DNA from: a virus
IMG/VR virus record: IMGVR_UViG_3300008735_000004
Span: 1 to 64,000 of that record
Reading direction: 5' to 3' (one strand)
Length of the DNA: 64,000 nucleotides
The notes beneath the pieces were generated by a model, which had not been told where the DNA came from, did no database searches, and was given only the letters and a program-made list of their open reading frames with translations. Positions 40,391 to 48,444 of this stretch are shown here, one piece after another. Each line of letters opens with the position of its first letter. Positions within the stretch are counted from its first letter, which is position 1. A program made the translations under genes and the position numbers.

Positions 40391-40993
40391 TTATATGATT
40401 GCTTCACTAGATTGAATACCTGTAGTATCCGCACCAGCTGCAGCAGTTCCATCAACCGGACGCCACGCATCGATATGCCTAGCAACATAGGTAAACTGAG
40501 CTTCTTGGATACCATCATCAATAGAGATACCAGCACCCTCAGAAATAATAGTAACGTCAAATATACGCATTACCATTTGTTTTCCGAATTCATTTTTACC
40601 ATAAAGAGTAATATCAAAAGGTGGGATTTCGTCAGCATAAACTGCTACGCGAGAATCATCGCCAAAAGGATTACTATCTGTAGTATTAAACTCATTACCA
40701 GGATTATAACTTTGATCAGTTCTATAAACTGTAGAAAGTTCCATAATGTCCCGCAAAGCAGCACGATCAAAACAAGTCATCACAACTGATCCTGCCACAC
40801 CACGTTTGTTCTTTGAGTATGAAAGAGCGTTTGGATCCCCGCATACAAAAATAGGACGAACTTCCCTATTAACTGACCAAGATATTCCTTGGATATTTCC
40901 TATTTCAACATTACCAAATACGGATTTAATGTCTGAACCAGAGAAAGTCGTAACTAGACCTGGATTCGTTTCAAGGTTTGATTTAAAAGCCAT
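40391..40993 (-). CDS. Tail tube protein
   Basis: A 200-residue protein right after the sheath gene, the standard place of the tube. It begins MAFKSNLETNPGLVTTFSGS, with strands GISWSVNREVRPIFVCG, GVAGSVVMTCFDRAALRDIM, ADEIPPFDITLYGKNEFGKQ, a 'RIFDVTIISEG' strand and a C-terminal AQFTYVARHIDAWRP. This layout and the 'IPPFDI' phrase recur in the N-terminal domain of the 2259-residue protein. It has its own upstream terminator-bearing intergenic region and an AGGAG ribosome binding site, in keeping with high expression. Tube proteins stack as hexameric rings within the sheath. Assignment is from order, size and internal paralogy. Confidence 0.7.
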   Translation of the reverse strand: MAFKSNLETNPGLVTTFSGSDIKSVFGNVEIGNIQGISWSVNREVRPIFVCGDPNALSYSKNKRGVAGSVVMTCFDRAALRDIMELSTVYRTDQSYNPGNEFNTTDSNPFGDDSRVAVYADEIPPFDITLYGKNEFGKQMVMRIFDVTIISEGAGISIDDGIQEAQFTYVARHIDAWRPVDGTAAAGADTTGIQSSEAII

Positions 40994-41014
40994 TTTATTT
41001 TTCTCCTAATTAAT

Positions 41015-41046
41015 AGAAAGCCCCATCAAAATTGACAGGGCTCTCC
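41015..41046 (-). terminator. Terminator after the tail sheath gene
   Basis: On the minus strand AGAGCCC (41044-41038) pairs with GGGCTTT (41023-41017) around a 14-base loop, followed by CTATTAATT. The T-run is short, so termination may be partial. It lies about 65 bases after the sheath stop and before the tube gene's ribosome binding site. Confidence 0.6.
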
Positions 41047-41111
41047 ACACTTTGGGAACTGCTCTAGGTAGTTATTTCCTCATCAATTATTCATATTAGA
41101 TATGTCACACT

Positions 41112-43472
41112 CTATGCAATGTCATCAGCGGTTAACTGAACATTGTAATGTACGTCTCTAATTTCAAATTGTGGACTTAAGGTTAATGGAATAGTAATTT
41201 TTCCAACAACCCGTTCACCCGGTGTCATAACCACAGGTGCTTTAAATCCGCGAAGGACTCTAGGCACAAGTGCGTCACCAAGCTGCTTATCCAAAGAACT
41301 TTGGAATGCTTGCAATAGAGCTGCACTAGAAACTTTACCAATAAAGTCTTTAGCTACGCTTCTGCAGATATCCAAGGCTTCTTGCAAGATAAGGACAGTC
41401 ATTAAGTTTTCAAAGTCTGATCCAGCAGTTGCTAATGATCTTGATTCTGTTAATTTAACAGCTCCATTATCAATAGTTCCTACCGCGATTCTAGAATCAG
41501 AAAGAACGTCGACTTGACGTTTTCCGCTAATCTGATCAATTTCAGTATAACGATATCTTAAACCCTGCATTCCTGGAATTGAGTGTCTATAAATAGCTTC
41601 TTCAGTAGGCATTGCTGCAATTAAACCTGCAACAGCTGCTGTACCGATTGCTGAGTATCGAACACCATTCTTTGAGAATATTGGTTCTAGATCTACTGCG
41701 TACATGAAGGGTTGGTGAAAATCAGATAACACAGTTCCCGCATTTGTACTAGATCCACCGAGACCAGATACAGTTAAATTAGCTACACGACCAGTAGATG
41801 GATGAGATATATCTTCATATCTTTTGATTCGTCCACCAACTCCGCTACCTACCAAGGGTTCGAAGCCAATAACACCTACCATTTCGCCATTAAACTTTTC
41901 TAAAAAAGCTGACATTTGTGGTGCATATCCAGCAGCATTTCCATCAGCAAGAACAGCATCAGCTGTCAGATCTGTGACACACATTACATCAAAGAAATCA
42001 TAGATAAAATGCTCGTATGCTTCATCCAGGTCAGATTTTAATTCATCGTTAGTCATTACTGTTCCATCTTGTCCACCCGCTAAACTATAAGTACTAGCCC
42101 ATGAAGGGTCAGCCGCTAAGTAAAGGTAAGAGAATCCTAATACTACATTTGTATCAGAAAGATCCGGAGCATCAATTACAATACTATTAGAAGATTCTTC
42201 ATAAGCAGATTCTTCATAGTATTTTTTCTGAGCATAACGTAGTACCATTGTATAGGAAGGAACTGCACCAAATCGTAGAGATTTGCCAGCAGCAGATGCA
42301 ATTTTATATTGAAATTCTCCTGCAGGGTTATCCGCTTTTACTACTGTTTTCTTGTTTTCACTAGTATCAAATGCTACTGATACTGTAACAGTTTTGTCTG
42401 CAAAAGCAACGCTTGATAGGTCCCAAGAACACGCATTCACAGCACTTACTGTTAAAGTTTCATCTGAAAAAGTTTCTGTAGTATTAGCATCTGCTTCATC
42501 AGTTACAGTAACTACTGCATTTGTCATATCAATTGCAGCATCTCCGAGAATATCAGCATCAAAACTAATTGCAACCGTGGCCTCTCCAGAACCATTTGCT
42601 AGTACTCCGGATACAATTTCTGTACCTTTGTAATAAACTTTGTTGGCATCAGCAGTTAATAAATTGGCCCCAGCAGTGATGGGTTCAAATGCTTGTCCAT
42701 TGCTATTCAATAAGTCATCAGCAGCTGTTTCGTCTGCAACAGAACCTGAAGGAATTGAAAAGCTTGCGCTTCCAGTAAATTCATATTCTGCAGAAGCGCT
42801 AACCGTATATACTGAATTAATTTGCGCAACTGGCCATAAAGAGTCGGTAGCTTCTTCTTCCATATTTACGCTTAGTTGGTTATTAGAGTATGTTCCAGCA
42901 GCTGCTGAGAATTCTAATAAAGCTTCGTTGTCTGCTGTAGCTGATACAGCAAAGATAATATCTTTAGTATTTGGATCGACATTGATAGCCGCAGCTAATT
43001 CATCAATCGTTAAATCAACGCTAAATTTAGAACTAAGTTCAGTTTTTGGATTATATACATAAATCCACCCAACTCCGTTAGCGTCTTGTTTCTTTTCAAT
43101 TGTTACATCATTATATACACTACCTTCATTGATCGCTTCGATTTCAGCAACTTTATTTCCGCCTACATCTTGTAGCTCCGTAATAGCTCTGGTAGCATTT
43201 ACACCACCAATTCTCATACCCCAGGTATCTGGTGTAGCAGAACTACCTGCTTGAGCATCAATACATTCTTTTAAACCACGAACAAGTGTTCCTTCGCCAA
43301 ATGCACCAAAAAGCTCTTCAGCTTCTGCTGGTGACTTAACTTGGAGAGGCTCATACATCGGTCCATCTGTAGCGGTACCGAGAATTACTACTCGTCGATT
43401 AGTAGGTCCCTGTGGAACCGATCTATCAAGGTTGTTGTCATATAAAGTTCTAGTTACTTTTGGTGTTGCCAT
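41112..43472 (-). CDS. Tail sheath protein with inserted beta-rich domain
   Basis: A 786-residue contractile sheath protein. The N-terminus has the sheath-family wording PTNRRVVILGTATDGPMYEP and SPAEAEELFGAFGEGTLVRG, the usual '..V.I.G.A..Gp...p..v.s..ea...FG' pattern. The C-terminal third has the conserved sheath core (KRQVDVLSDSRIAVGT, ALLQAFQSSLDKQLGDALVP, VVGKITIPLTLSPQFEIRDV) that ends in the linking strand. Between them, about residues 215-385, lies an Ala/Thr/Val-rich beta domain resembling Ig-like insertions, which likely decorates the outside of the sheath. It defines the phage as contractile. The nearest downstream gene is the tube, as in T4 and SPO1-like phages. Confidence 0.92.
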   Translation of the reverse strand: MATPKVTRTLYDNNLDRSVPQGPTNRRVVILGTATDGPMYEPLQVKSPAEAEELFGAFGEGTLVRGLKECIDAQAGSSATPDTWGMRIGGVNATRAITELQDVGGNKVAEIEAINEGSVYNDVTIEKKQDANGVGWIYVYNPKTELSSKFSVDLTIDELAAAINVDPNTKDIIFAVSATADNEALLEFSAAAGTYSNNQLSVNMEEEATDSLWPVAQINSVYTVSASAEYEFTGSASFSIPSGSVADETAADDLLNSNGQAFEPITAGANLLTADANKVYYKGTEIVSGVLANGSGEATVAISFDADILGDAAIDMTNAVVTVTDEADANTTETFSDETLTVSAVNACSWDLSSVAFADKTVTVSVAFDTSENKKTVVKADNPAGEFQYKIASAAGKSLRFGAVPSYTMVLRYAQKKYYEESAYEESSNSIVIDAPDLSDTNVVLGFSYLYLAADPSWASTYSLAGGQDGTVMTNDELKSDLDEAYEHFIYDFFDVMCVTDLTADAVLADGNAAGYAPQMSAFLEKFNGEMVGVIGFEPLVGSGVGGRIKRYEDISHPSTGRVANLTVSGLGGSSTNAGTVLSDFHQPFMYAVDLEPIFSKNGVRYSAIGTAAVAGLIAAMPTEEAIYRHSIPGMQGLRYRYTEIDQISGKRQVDVLSDSRIAVGTIDNGAVKLTESRSLATAGSDFENLMTVLILQEALDICRSVAKDFIGKVSSAALLQAFQSSLDKQLGDALVPRVLRGFKAPVVMTPGERVVGKITIPLTLSPQFEIRDVHYNVQLTADDIA

Positions 43473-43522
43473 AACTTTATCTCCATTTAATATTGTTATT
43501 TAGCTTACTCGTGGTATTATTT

Positions 43523-44176
43523 TTATTCATCATCATTTAATTTAATTTTAATCACTTCAATTAGATCTGCAGGAATAGCTGTGTATTTCTCCACATCAAT
43601 CGCATACTCTAGGCTTCTTACATTAAAAGTTTGATTTAGTTTCTCTACCTCTTTATCCTTAGTACGTTGTCTAAAAACAGTGTAATGAGATCCAAATAAA
43701 CCTCCAAAGTGATCCATGAATGCAAATTGAAACCAATCTGCTAAATCTTCTGCCTCATTTGGGCTTTTTGCAAAAATATCAAATTGAAAAAATGCAGTAA
43801 ATCTCTGAGCTAATACTCTTAGAGCTGTGCCATCATCCAACATAATATCATTTCGTAATCTTGGTTTAACTTCTCTAGTACCTACTTCTGGATTTGCAGC
43901 GGGTTTACCGCCTAAATTTACTGGTAACATTCTGTTAATGCTCCATACAATTCCATTTTCAATTTTGTTTTCATCCTCTTTAACAGTTACCCATGTTGGA
44001 TAAGCTGCGTCAAATCTTAAGTTTGGCTTAAGAAGATGTAAACATTTTTCTAGTTCAGTAATATATTTGAGAGGACCAACGTTTCCAACTACCGATTCAC
44101 CATTTATGGTCAACGGCATGCTTTCACCGTCGATTCCTTCTCTATAGAGAGTTATGTCAATCGGTGATTTTTCCAT
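43523..44176 (-). CDS. Probable tail terminator/neck protein
   Basis: A 217-residue protein just upstream of the sheath. It begins MEKSPIDITLYREGIDGESM and has a central RVLAQRFTAFFQFDIFAKSPNEAEDLADWF segment, typical of tail-completion proteins in which a strand 'q.dI.......A..l' is followed by a helix. The last third (HYTVFRQRTKDKEVEKL, SLEYAIDVEKYTAIP) ends in beta strands. Gene order (neck proteins, then sheath, then tube) supports a T4 gp15/gp3-like role closing the tail at the head-proximal end. There is no strong family signature, so the call is by context and general pattern. Confidence 0.5.
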   Translation of the reverse strand: MEKSPIDITLYREGIDGESMPLTINGESVVGNVGPLKYITELEKCLHLLKPNLRFDAAYPTWVTVKEDENKIENGIVWSINRMLPVNLGGKPAANPEVGTREVKPRLRNDIMLDDGTALRVLAQRFTAFFQFDIFAKSPNEAEDLADWFQFAFMDHFGGLFGSHYTVFRQRTKDKEVEKLNQTFNVRSLEYAIDVEKYTAIPADLIEVIKIKLNDDE

Positions 44177-44177
44177 A

Positions 44178-44645
44178 TTAATAATCTCCCATGTGTGGAA
44201 CTATTTGTACTAAGTAGAATTCTATCTTACCTTGAAATCCACGTTTGGTATCTACTTCCACGATTTCAAAAGCCTCAACATGATCAGAAGTATACATTTC
44301 ATGTTCAGATGGAGCTGAATCTGTCTCCTTATATTCAACTTCTATAATAACATCTCCTCGTTTAGGTTTTACACTACGAGGTATATACATTTTAGAATTT
44401 TGAATAGTAACACCAACCGCCCCTCTGACCGACATGGGATCATGTCTTACTTTTATAATTTCATCAGCAAAGGTCCACTTAGGGCCTCCAGAACTTGAGC
44501 CAGTATCTTCATGATAAAATTCACTTTTTTCTCCAACATTATATCGTCGATATAAAACAAAATGACCATATTTGTCTAAAATACTTTCAAATGATCTTTT
44601 TACAGATGAGCCCGCGGAACTAACTGACCATGGTTTCATTGCCAT
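44178..44645 (-). CDS. Head-tail joining (neck) protein, tentative
   Basis: A 155-residue protein starting MAMKPWSVSSAGSSVKRSFES. After a helical N-terminus (SILDKYGHFVLYRR) it becomes beta-rich, with RHDPMSVRGAVGVTIQNSKM and PRSVKPKRGDVIIEVEYKET, then a final SDHVEAFEIVEVDTKRGFQGKIEFYLVQI. The 'lYRr......d...G.....' opening and a 'GDvI.e' turn resemble small head-tail connector proteins, but I cannot name the family. It fits exactly between the Ig-like protein (one-base overlap) and the tail terminator candidate. Confidence 0.45.
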   Translation of the reverse strand: MAMKPWSVSSAGSSVKRSFESILDKYGHFVLYRRYNVGEKSEFYHEDTGSSSGGPKWTFADEIIKVRHDPMSVRGAVGVTIQNSKMYIPRSVKPKRGDVIIEVEYKETDSAPSEHEMYTSDHVEAFEIVEVDTKRGFQGKIEFYLVQIVPHMGDY

Positions 44646-46078
44646 TATTTAGTCCTCGAAGTAAATCCTCGGCTCATTCCTCTGGATTCGAAATCTGACC
44701 CACCAGTTGCCCCCGGAGATGCACTAGTAGTGCTTGTGGGTAAGCTTTGGTGAGTGTGGTCCGTATAGGGACTAGTTGAAGAATCTTTTGTTTTTAATTT
44801 ATGCTCTAGTGCTACTATTTTAAGATCCAATGCTGCAATATTATCTTTGAGATATTGAGCAAGATTTCTTCCAGACATTTTAAAGTCTCCAAGAGAAATA
44901 GAACCTGCTCCTGCGCCAGTAGGATCAGTAAAATAAGTTGATAGAATATCTTTCTTAGTTCGCGCTACTACATATTCAGTAACTCTTAATGGCACATTTA
45001 AAGAATCAATAGTACCATTCCATAATTGGGCAGCAGTTATGCTATGACGGTGTATGGATAAGGCTACTGTAAAATCATCGTATTGATTTACAAAAGGCCC
45101 AATTTCTAATTTTGTTTCATTGATAGAGGCATAGAAAGGCGATAATAAACTCATAAAAGAAAGAATAGGCGTATGTTCATTAACTGATATATCAAATCCT
45201 ATTTCAAAAGTTCTATTAATATCAAAATCTAATGTAATATACCCCTCTTCATCTGGAGTTTTACTAATGCATGCTATGCTATCAACGGTTAAAGCATCCG
45301 CGCCTATAACTGCTAATAGATCTTTTTCTTCTTGATCTAAATTATCATATAAAATTTTAGACGTTAGGTATACGTCTTTTCCTAGTACGAAAGGATTTTG
45401 CAAGTTATCAATCCAGTATGCTTTTGGATTTAATCCAAAACCTAAAGGATGATTTGCTAAAGCAGATACTTGTACATCTCGTGTCCACGTTTCACCAGCT
45501 GCTTCACAGTTTACTAATGTTTTATGCTGAGGATCACTGCACGTACCTCCCTCAGGTACACGACCATCAAAGCTTACCGTTAGACTTCCAAGTCCATACT
45601 GCATGATACTCCCTTCTGCTGGAATTGCAGAGGCAAAATATAATTCTTCAGGTATAGCTTCTATATCTTCTACAACTGTTTCTCCCGTTTGATCTACTTG
45701 AGTTACGGCTTCAATAACAGTAAATGTCGCAGAATAGCTATTTTGTAAAGAGGTTCCGTCGGCTGCTTTTATACCATAATTACTTTTAGGAATATATAAA
45801 GCATATGAAGCTCCTGCAATCAGGTCTGATTTAGGAGATACTCTAACAATTGTTCCCGGATCAATTAGAGATAATTCAATATCTACTGGGGTTTCGTTAC
45901 CCCCATCAGGCATTGTTCTAAAAAGAGTTACCGCGTACGATAATAGAGAGGAAGATGCTACTTCTGAGGAAAATGTAATGTCTAGGGGAGAATCTTTTGG
46001 AACATCAGCAGCCCCGAGTAATGCAATTGGATTTCCAGATGCATCAGTAAATTCTGTTTTTAAAATATTGAAAGCCAT
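44645..46078 (-). CDS. Neck/head structural protein with SbsA-type Ig-like domain
   Basis: A 477-residue protein. Residues about 20-140 match the bacterial Ig-like (Big_5/SbsA) pattern: DITFSSEVASSSLLSYAVTL, VDIELSLIDPGTIVRVSPKS, LIAGASYALYIPKSNYGIKA, DGTSLQNSYSATFTV. A second related region begins near 150 (SAIPAEGSIMQYGLGSLTVS) and is interrupted by one copy of the recurrent Cys motif, CSDPQHKTLVNCEAAGETW (about 45485-45550). The C-terminus is Ser/Thr/Gly-rich. Such proteins are usually displayed on the outside of the virion. It overlaps the next gene by one base. Its exact place (neck, collar or head) is not shown. Confidence 0.55.
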   Translation of the reverse strand: MAFNILKTEFTDASGNPIALLGAADVPKDSPLDITFSSEVASSSLLSYAVTLFRTMPDGGNETPVDIELSLIDPGTIVRVSPKSDLIAGASYALYIPKSNYGIKAADGTSLQNSYSATFTVIEAVTQVDQTGETVVEDIEAIPEELYFASAIPAEGSIMQYGLGSLTVSFDGRVPEGGTCSDPQHKTLVNCEAAGETWTRDVQVSALANHPLGFGLNPKAYWIDNLQNPFVLGKDVYLTSKILYDNLDQEEKDLLAVIGADALTVDSIACISKTPDEEGYITLDFDINRTFEIGFDISVNEHTPILSFMSLLSPFYASINETKLEIGPFVNQYDDFTVALSIHRHSITAAQLWNGTIDSLNVPLRVTEYVVARTKKDILSTYFTDPTGAGAGSISLGDFKMSGRNLAQYLKDNIAALDLKIVALEHKLKTKDSSTSPYTDHTHQSLPTSTTSASPGATGGSDFESRGMSRGFTSRTK

Positions 46079-46080
46079 AA

Positions 46081-46185
46081 CTATGTCCTCTTAGTTTTCT
46101 TTTGCTTCCTTTTTAGAGAAGCACCGCCTGGACGAATTCCCACCCGCCCAGGTTTCTTTGTGCCTTTGTCATTTTTCTTTGTCAT
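46081..46185 (-). CDS. Very basic 34-residue micro-protein
   Basis: ATG at 46185 overlaps the preceding stop in a TAATG junction; it ends with TAG at 46081, two bases before the next ATG. The product is MTKKNDKGTKKPGRVGIRPG followed by GASLKRKQKKTKRT: about 14 Lys/Arg in 34 residues. Exact tiling between two genes is the main evidence. The composition would suit nucleic-acid binding or an unstructured head peptide; function unknown. Confidence 0.55.
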   Translation of the reverse strand: MTKKNDKGTKKPGRVGIRPGGASLKRKQKKTKRT

Positions 46186-46853
46186 TAAGTAACAAAGCGT
46201 AAAGGTTTTACATCCTTGACTGGGGGATTTTCATCCTCAACTTTAACAGAACTAATCCCAGTTGATTTACCCAAGTCGTTCATGATGTTAGACACAAAGT
46301 CCATAACAACATCTCTTGGATGCATCGAAGGATTTTTACCTTCTTTTTCTATACTGTGACAAGCTTCAATAAATTCTAATTTATCTAGTTTATTATCTAG
46401 AGTTATTAAAACTGATTGCATTTCTTTTACAGCATTAGAGGGAGTTCCTGCAAGAATAGTAAAAGCTTTTTTATAGATTGCGCTATCATTACTAAAACCT
46501 ATTGAGTGATATGAGAAAGAGGGTGTTTTTAAGACTTTACCTTTTACTCCAGTACCTTTATCTGTCCAACGGAATTGACCTCTATTGGATGTTACAGGAG
46601 GAGTTGAAGGTGTATTTACACTTTTTTCTTTATACTTTTCGTCAGGTTTACTAATATAATCTAAAGTACCTGAATTTACTGCTGCGTCTATCTCAGGTAA
46701 AAACTCTTCAGCAATTTCTGAAACTTCTACCCAATTATCTCCATTTTTAATAGAGTCGGTAGTAAAAGCAGTAAGCGAGACTTTAGATGCAGGGTGTCGC
46801 CACATTGCTTCCCCTTGTGCTAATCTAATATACTTTTTTCTATTTTTGGCCAT
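46185..46853 (-). CDS. Unknown head/neck protein
   Basis: A 222-residue protein downstream of the major capsid gene and its terminator, with an AAGGAG ribosome binding site. The N-terminus (KYIRLAQGEAMWRHPASKVS, NWVEVSEIAEEFLPEIDAAV) resembles small proteins of the head-completion set. It is followed by a linker rich in Ser/Thr/Pro and a helical C-terminal half (AVKEMQSVLITLDNKLDKLE). No family is recognised. Its position between capsid and neck genes suggests head completion or a capsid vertex role. Confidence 0.45.
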   Translation of the reverse strand: MAKNRKKYIRLAQGEAMWRHPASKVSLTAFTTDSIKNGDNWVEVSEIAEEFLPEIDAAVNSGTLDYISKPDEKYKEKSVNTPSTPPVTSNRGQFRWTDKGTGVKGKVLKTPSFSYHSIGFSNDSAIYKKAFTILAGTPSNAVKEMQSVLITLDNKLDKLEFIEACHSIEKEGKNPSMHPRDVVMDFVSNIMNDLGKSTGISSVKVEDENPPVKDVKPLRFVT

Positions 46854-46900
46854 TTCTAGCTCCTTATGTTTATCTTTTCTAAGTTATGTCAATCAGACAC

Positions 46901-46936
46901 AAAAAGAGGGGCCCGATTACTCAGTCCCCTCTTCTT
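46901..46936 (-). terminator. Rho-independent terminator after the major capsid gene
   Basis: On the minus strand AAGAGGGG, a 14-base loop, CCCCTCTT, then TTT: an 8-bp G/C-rich stem with a T-run. It starts about 40 bases after the capsid stop and precedes the gene at 46853, as expected where capsid protein is needed in excess. Confidence 0.85.
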
Positions 46937-46975
46937 AGTCATTTACAAGTTAAGTAACGTCAAACTAAGCTATGC

Positions 46976-48340
46976 TTAAGAAGCAGTGGGCCCAGCATCA
47001 GGTGTGTCACCACTCAAAGATACTTGGTTAACATTGTCAAATACATAGTTATCTTTGATAACAACGTCTTTTGCAATACCAACACCTTTACCTTGAGCGA
47101 GAAGTGCCATACCCCAACGTTCTTTAATCTTCATAGCATGGATGTCAACTTCCGGATCTTTCCATTCATCTACAGAAATGCCTTCTTTAGTCATTAATAG
47201 ACCAGCATTTTGAGAATCAGCCATGATGATATCTGTTACGTATACGCTTGAATCATCTGCAACATTATCAGCTCCAGCATTAGCGCCTGTAGCACCAGAT
47301 GCATATTTAACATGAGGTGAAACAATCACTTTAAGAGGTGAAGGTAGATATTTAGGCGCAATATTAAAACTTGAGCCGAGAGGATTCAAAGTTGTTACGA
47401 ACGGATTTGGACCAGCAACGCCACCTTCTTGTGGGTTACGTCCAGTTGGATCTTGTTTGTATCCTAATCCACCAAAACCTGTTCCAAATGTTTGTGTACC
47501 GCCACCGTTTGGTAAACCGTTAGTAGCAATAACACCATTTGCGAATAAGATTTCACGCATTTTAGGATCGTTCATAAATGTTTTCCAAGCAAGTGGATTC
47601 ATCAAAAGAGTATCATAATTGAAGCCTCTTAAGTAACCATAAGCCCACATATCAAAGACATCATTAATGGTCATAGAACCATTAAATTTACCATCGATAC
47701 CGCGACCTTTAGTATAACCTAATTCGCCGGAATCATCACTATTGCTGAAAATGGTTTGACCCATATCATTTAATAGAGCGATACCATACTCTTCTTTATG
47801 TCTTGCCAATGCACGGCCAGACATTCTCAACCACATTCCGAATACATCGAAAAGGTTGTCATCAATCACTTCTTGTGTCATGCGCATTTTCAATCCATGC
47901 TTAGCAATGCCAAGTTGGATGATATGGCCTTCTCCGAAAGACATATCAGCTTCTGGATATTCCTGACCTTCAGGAACTTCAGCAGCATGAAATGCACCCA
48001 TAGCACCAATTTCTACAGTGCGACCTGGGCCTTCATATGCAATCTGTTTAAACAGATTGGGAACGACTAGCAAGTCTGGTTCAATAGCTTCTTGCACTAA
48101 GGAAGTTACAGTTGTACCAATGAATCTTGTAAGATCTTCTGTAAAGAATACATCTTTAAATTCATCAATACCTTCTGCTTCCATGTGTTTTCCAATACTG
48201 AACACATCTTTGAAGTCGAAATGCAAGTTCAACGCATCTTTATCTTCAGTTTCTATCCCAACAATACCATTGTTAGTAAAGATATCATAGATAAGTTTTT
48301 GAGCGTGAGCCTGCTTTGCTGTTAGTTTTGTCACTTTCAT
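46976..48340 (-). CDS. Major capsid protein
   Basis: A 454-residue protein in the capsid position (after protease, scaffold and decoration-like genes) and followed by a strong terminator. The sequence has HK97-fold wording: an N-terminal helical region, VVPNLFKQIAYEGPGRTVEI (start of the E-loop/A-domain strands), AAEVPEGQEYPEADMSFGEG, HGLKMRMTQEVIDDNLFDVF ('k....i..E.i.D....v'), LARHKEEYGIALLNDM (spine helix), and YDTLLMNPLAWKTFMNDPKM, the usual '..d.lvm.p.....l' strand of the A-domain. The C-terminus (WKDPEVDIHAMKIKERWGMAL) matches the closing strands. No Cys motif. The processing site by the protease would lie in the first ~50 residues (inference). Confidence 0.85.
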   Translation of the reverse strand: MKVTKLTAKQAHAQKLIYDIFTNNGIVGIETEDKDALNLHFDFKDVFSIGKHMEAEGIDEFKDVFFTEDLTRFIGTTVTSLVQEAIEPDLLVVPNLFKQIAYEGPGRTVEIGAMGAFHAAEVPEGQEYPEADMSFGEGHIIQLGIAKHGLKMRMTQEVIDDNLFDVFGMWLRMSGRALARHKEEYGIALLNDMGQTIFSNSDDSGELGYTKGRGIDGKFNGSMTINDVFDMWAYGYLRGFNYDTLLMNPLAWKTFMNDPKMREILFANGVIATNGLPNGGGTQTFGTGFGGLGYKQDPTGRNPQEGGVAGPNPFVTTLNPLGSSFNIAPKYLPSPLKVIVSPHVKYASGATGANAGADNVADDSSVYVTDIIMADSQNAGLLMTKEGISVDEWKDPEVDIHAMKIKERWGMALLAQGKGVGIAKDVVIKDNYVFDNVNQVSLSGDTPDAGPTAS

Positions 48341-48342
48341 TA

Positions 48343-48444
48343 TTATTTTTCTCCAATATTTAAGTGAATACTTTCTAAAGCAGACTCTCTATGATTATTC
48401 ATCTGGAGTTCTGTTTTAAAAATAGCTTTCATACTATTTCTCAT
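48343..48444 (-). CDS. 33-residue micro-protein before the capsid gene
   Basis: ATG at 48444 overlaps the preceding gene's stop (TAATG) and the TAA at 48343-48345 lies two bases before the capsid ATG, so it fills the gap exactly. Product MRNSMKAIFKTELQMNNHRE followed by SALESIHLNIGEK, predicted helical. The same seamless junctions occur at the other micro-protein. Function unknown; it may only couple translation into the capsid gene. Confidence 0.5.
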   Translation of the reverse strand: MRNSMKAIFKTELQMNNHRESALESIHLNIGEK

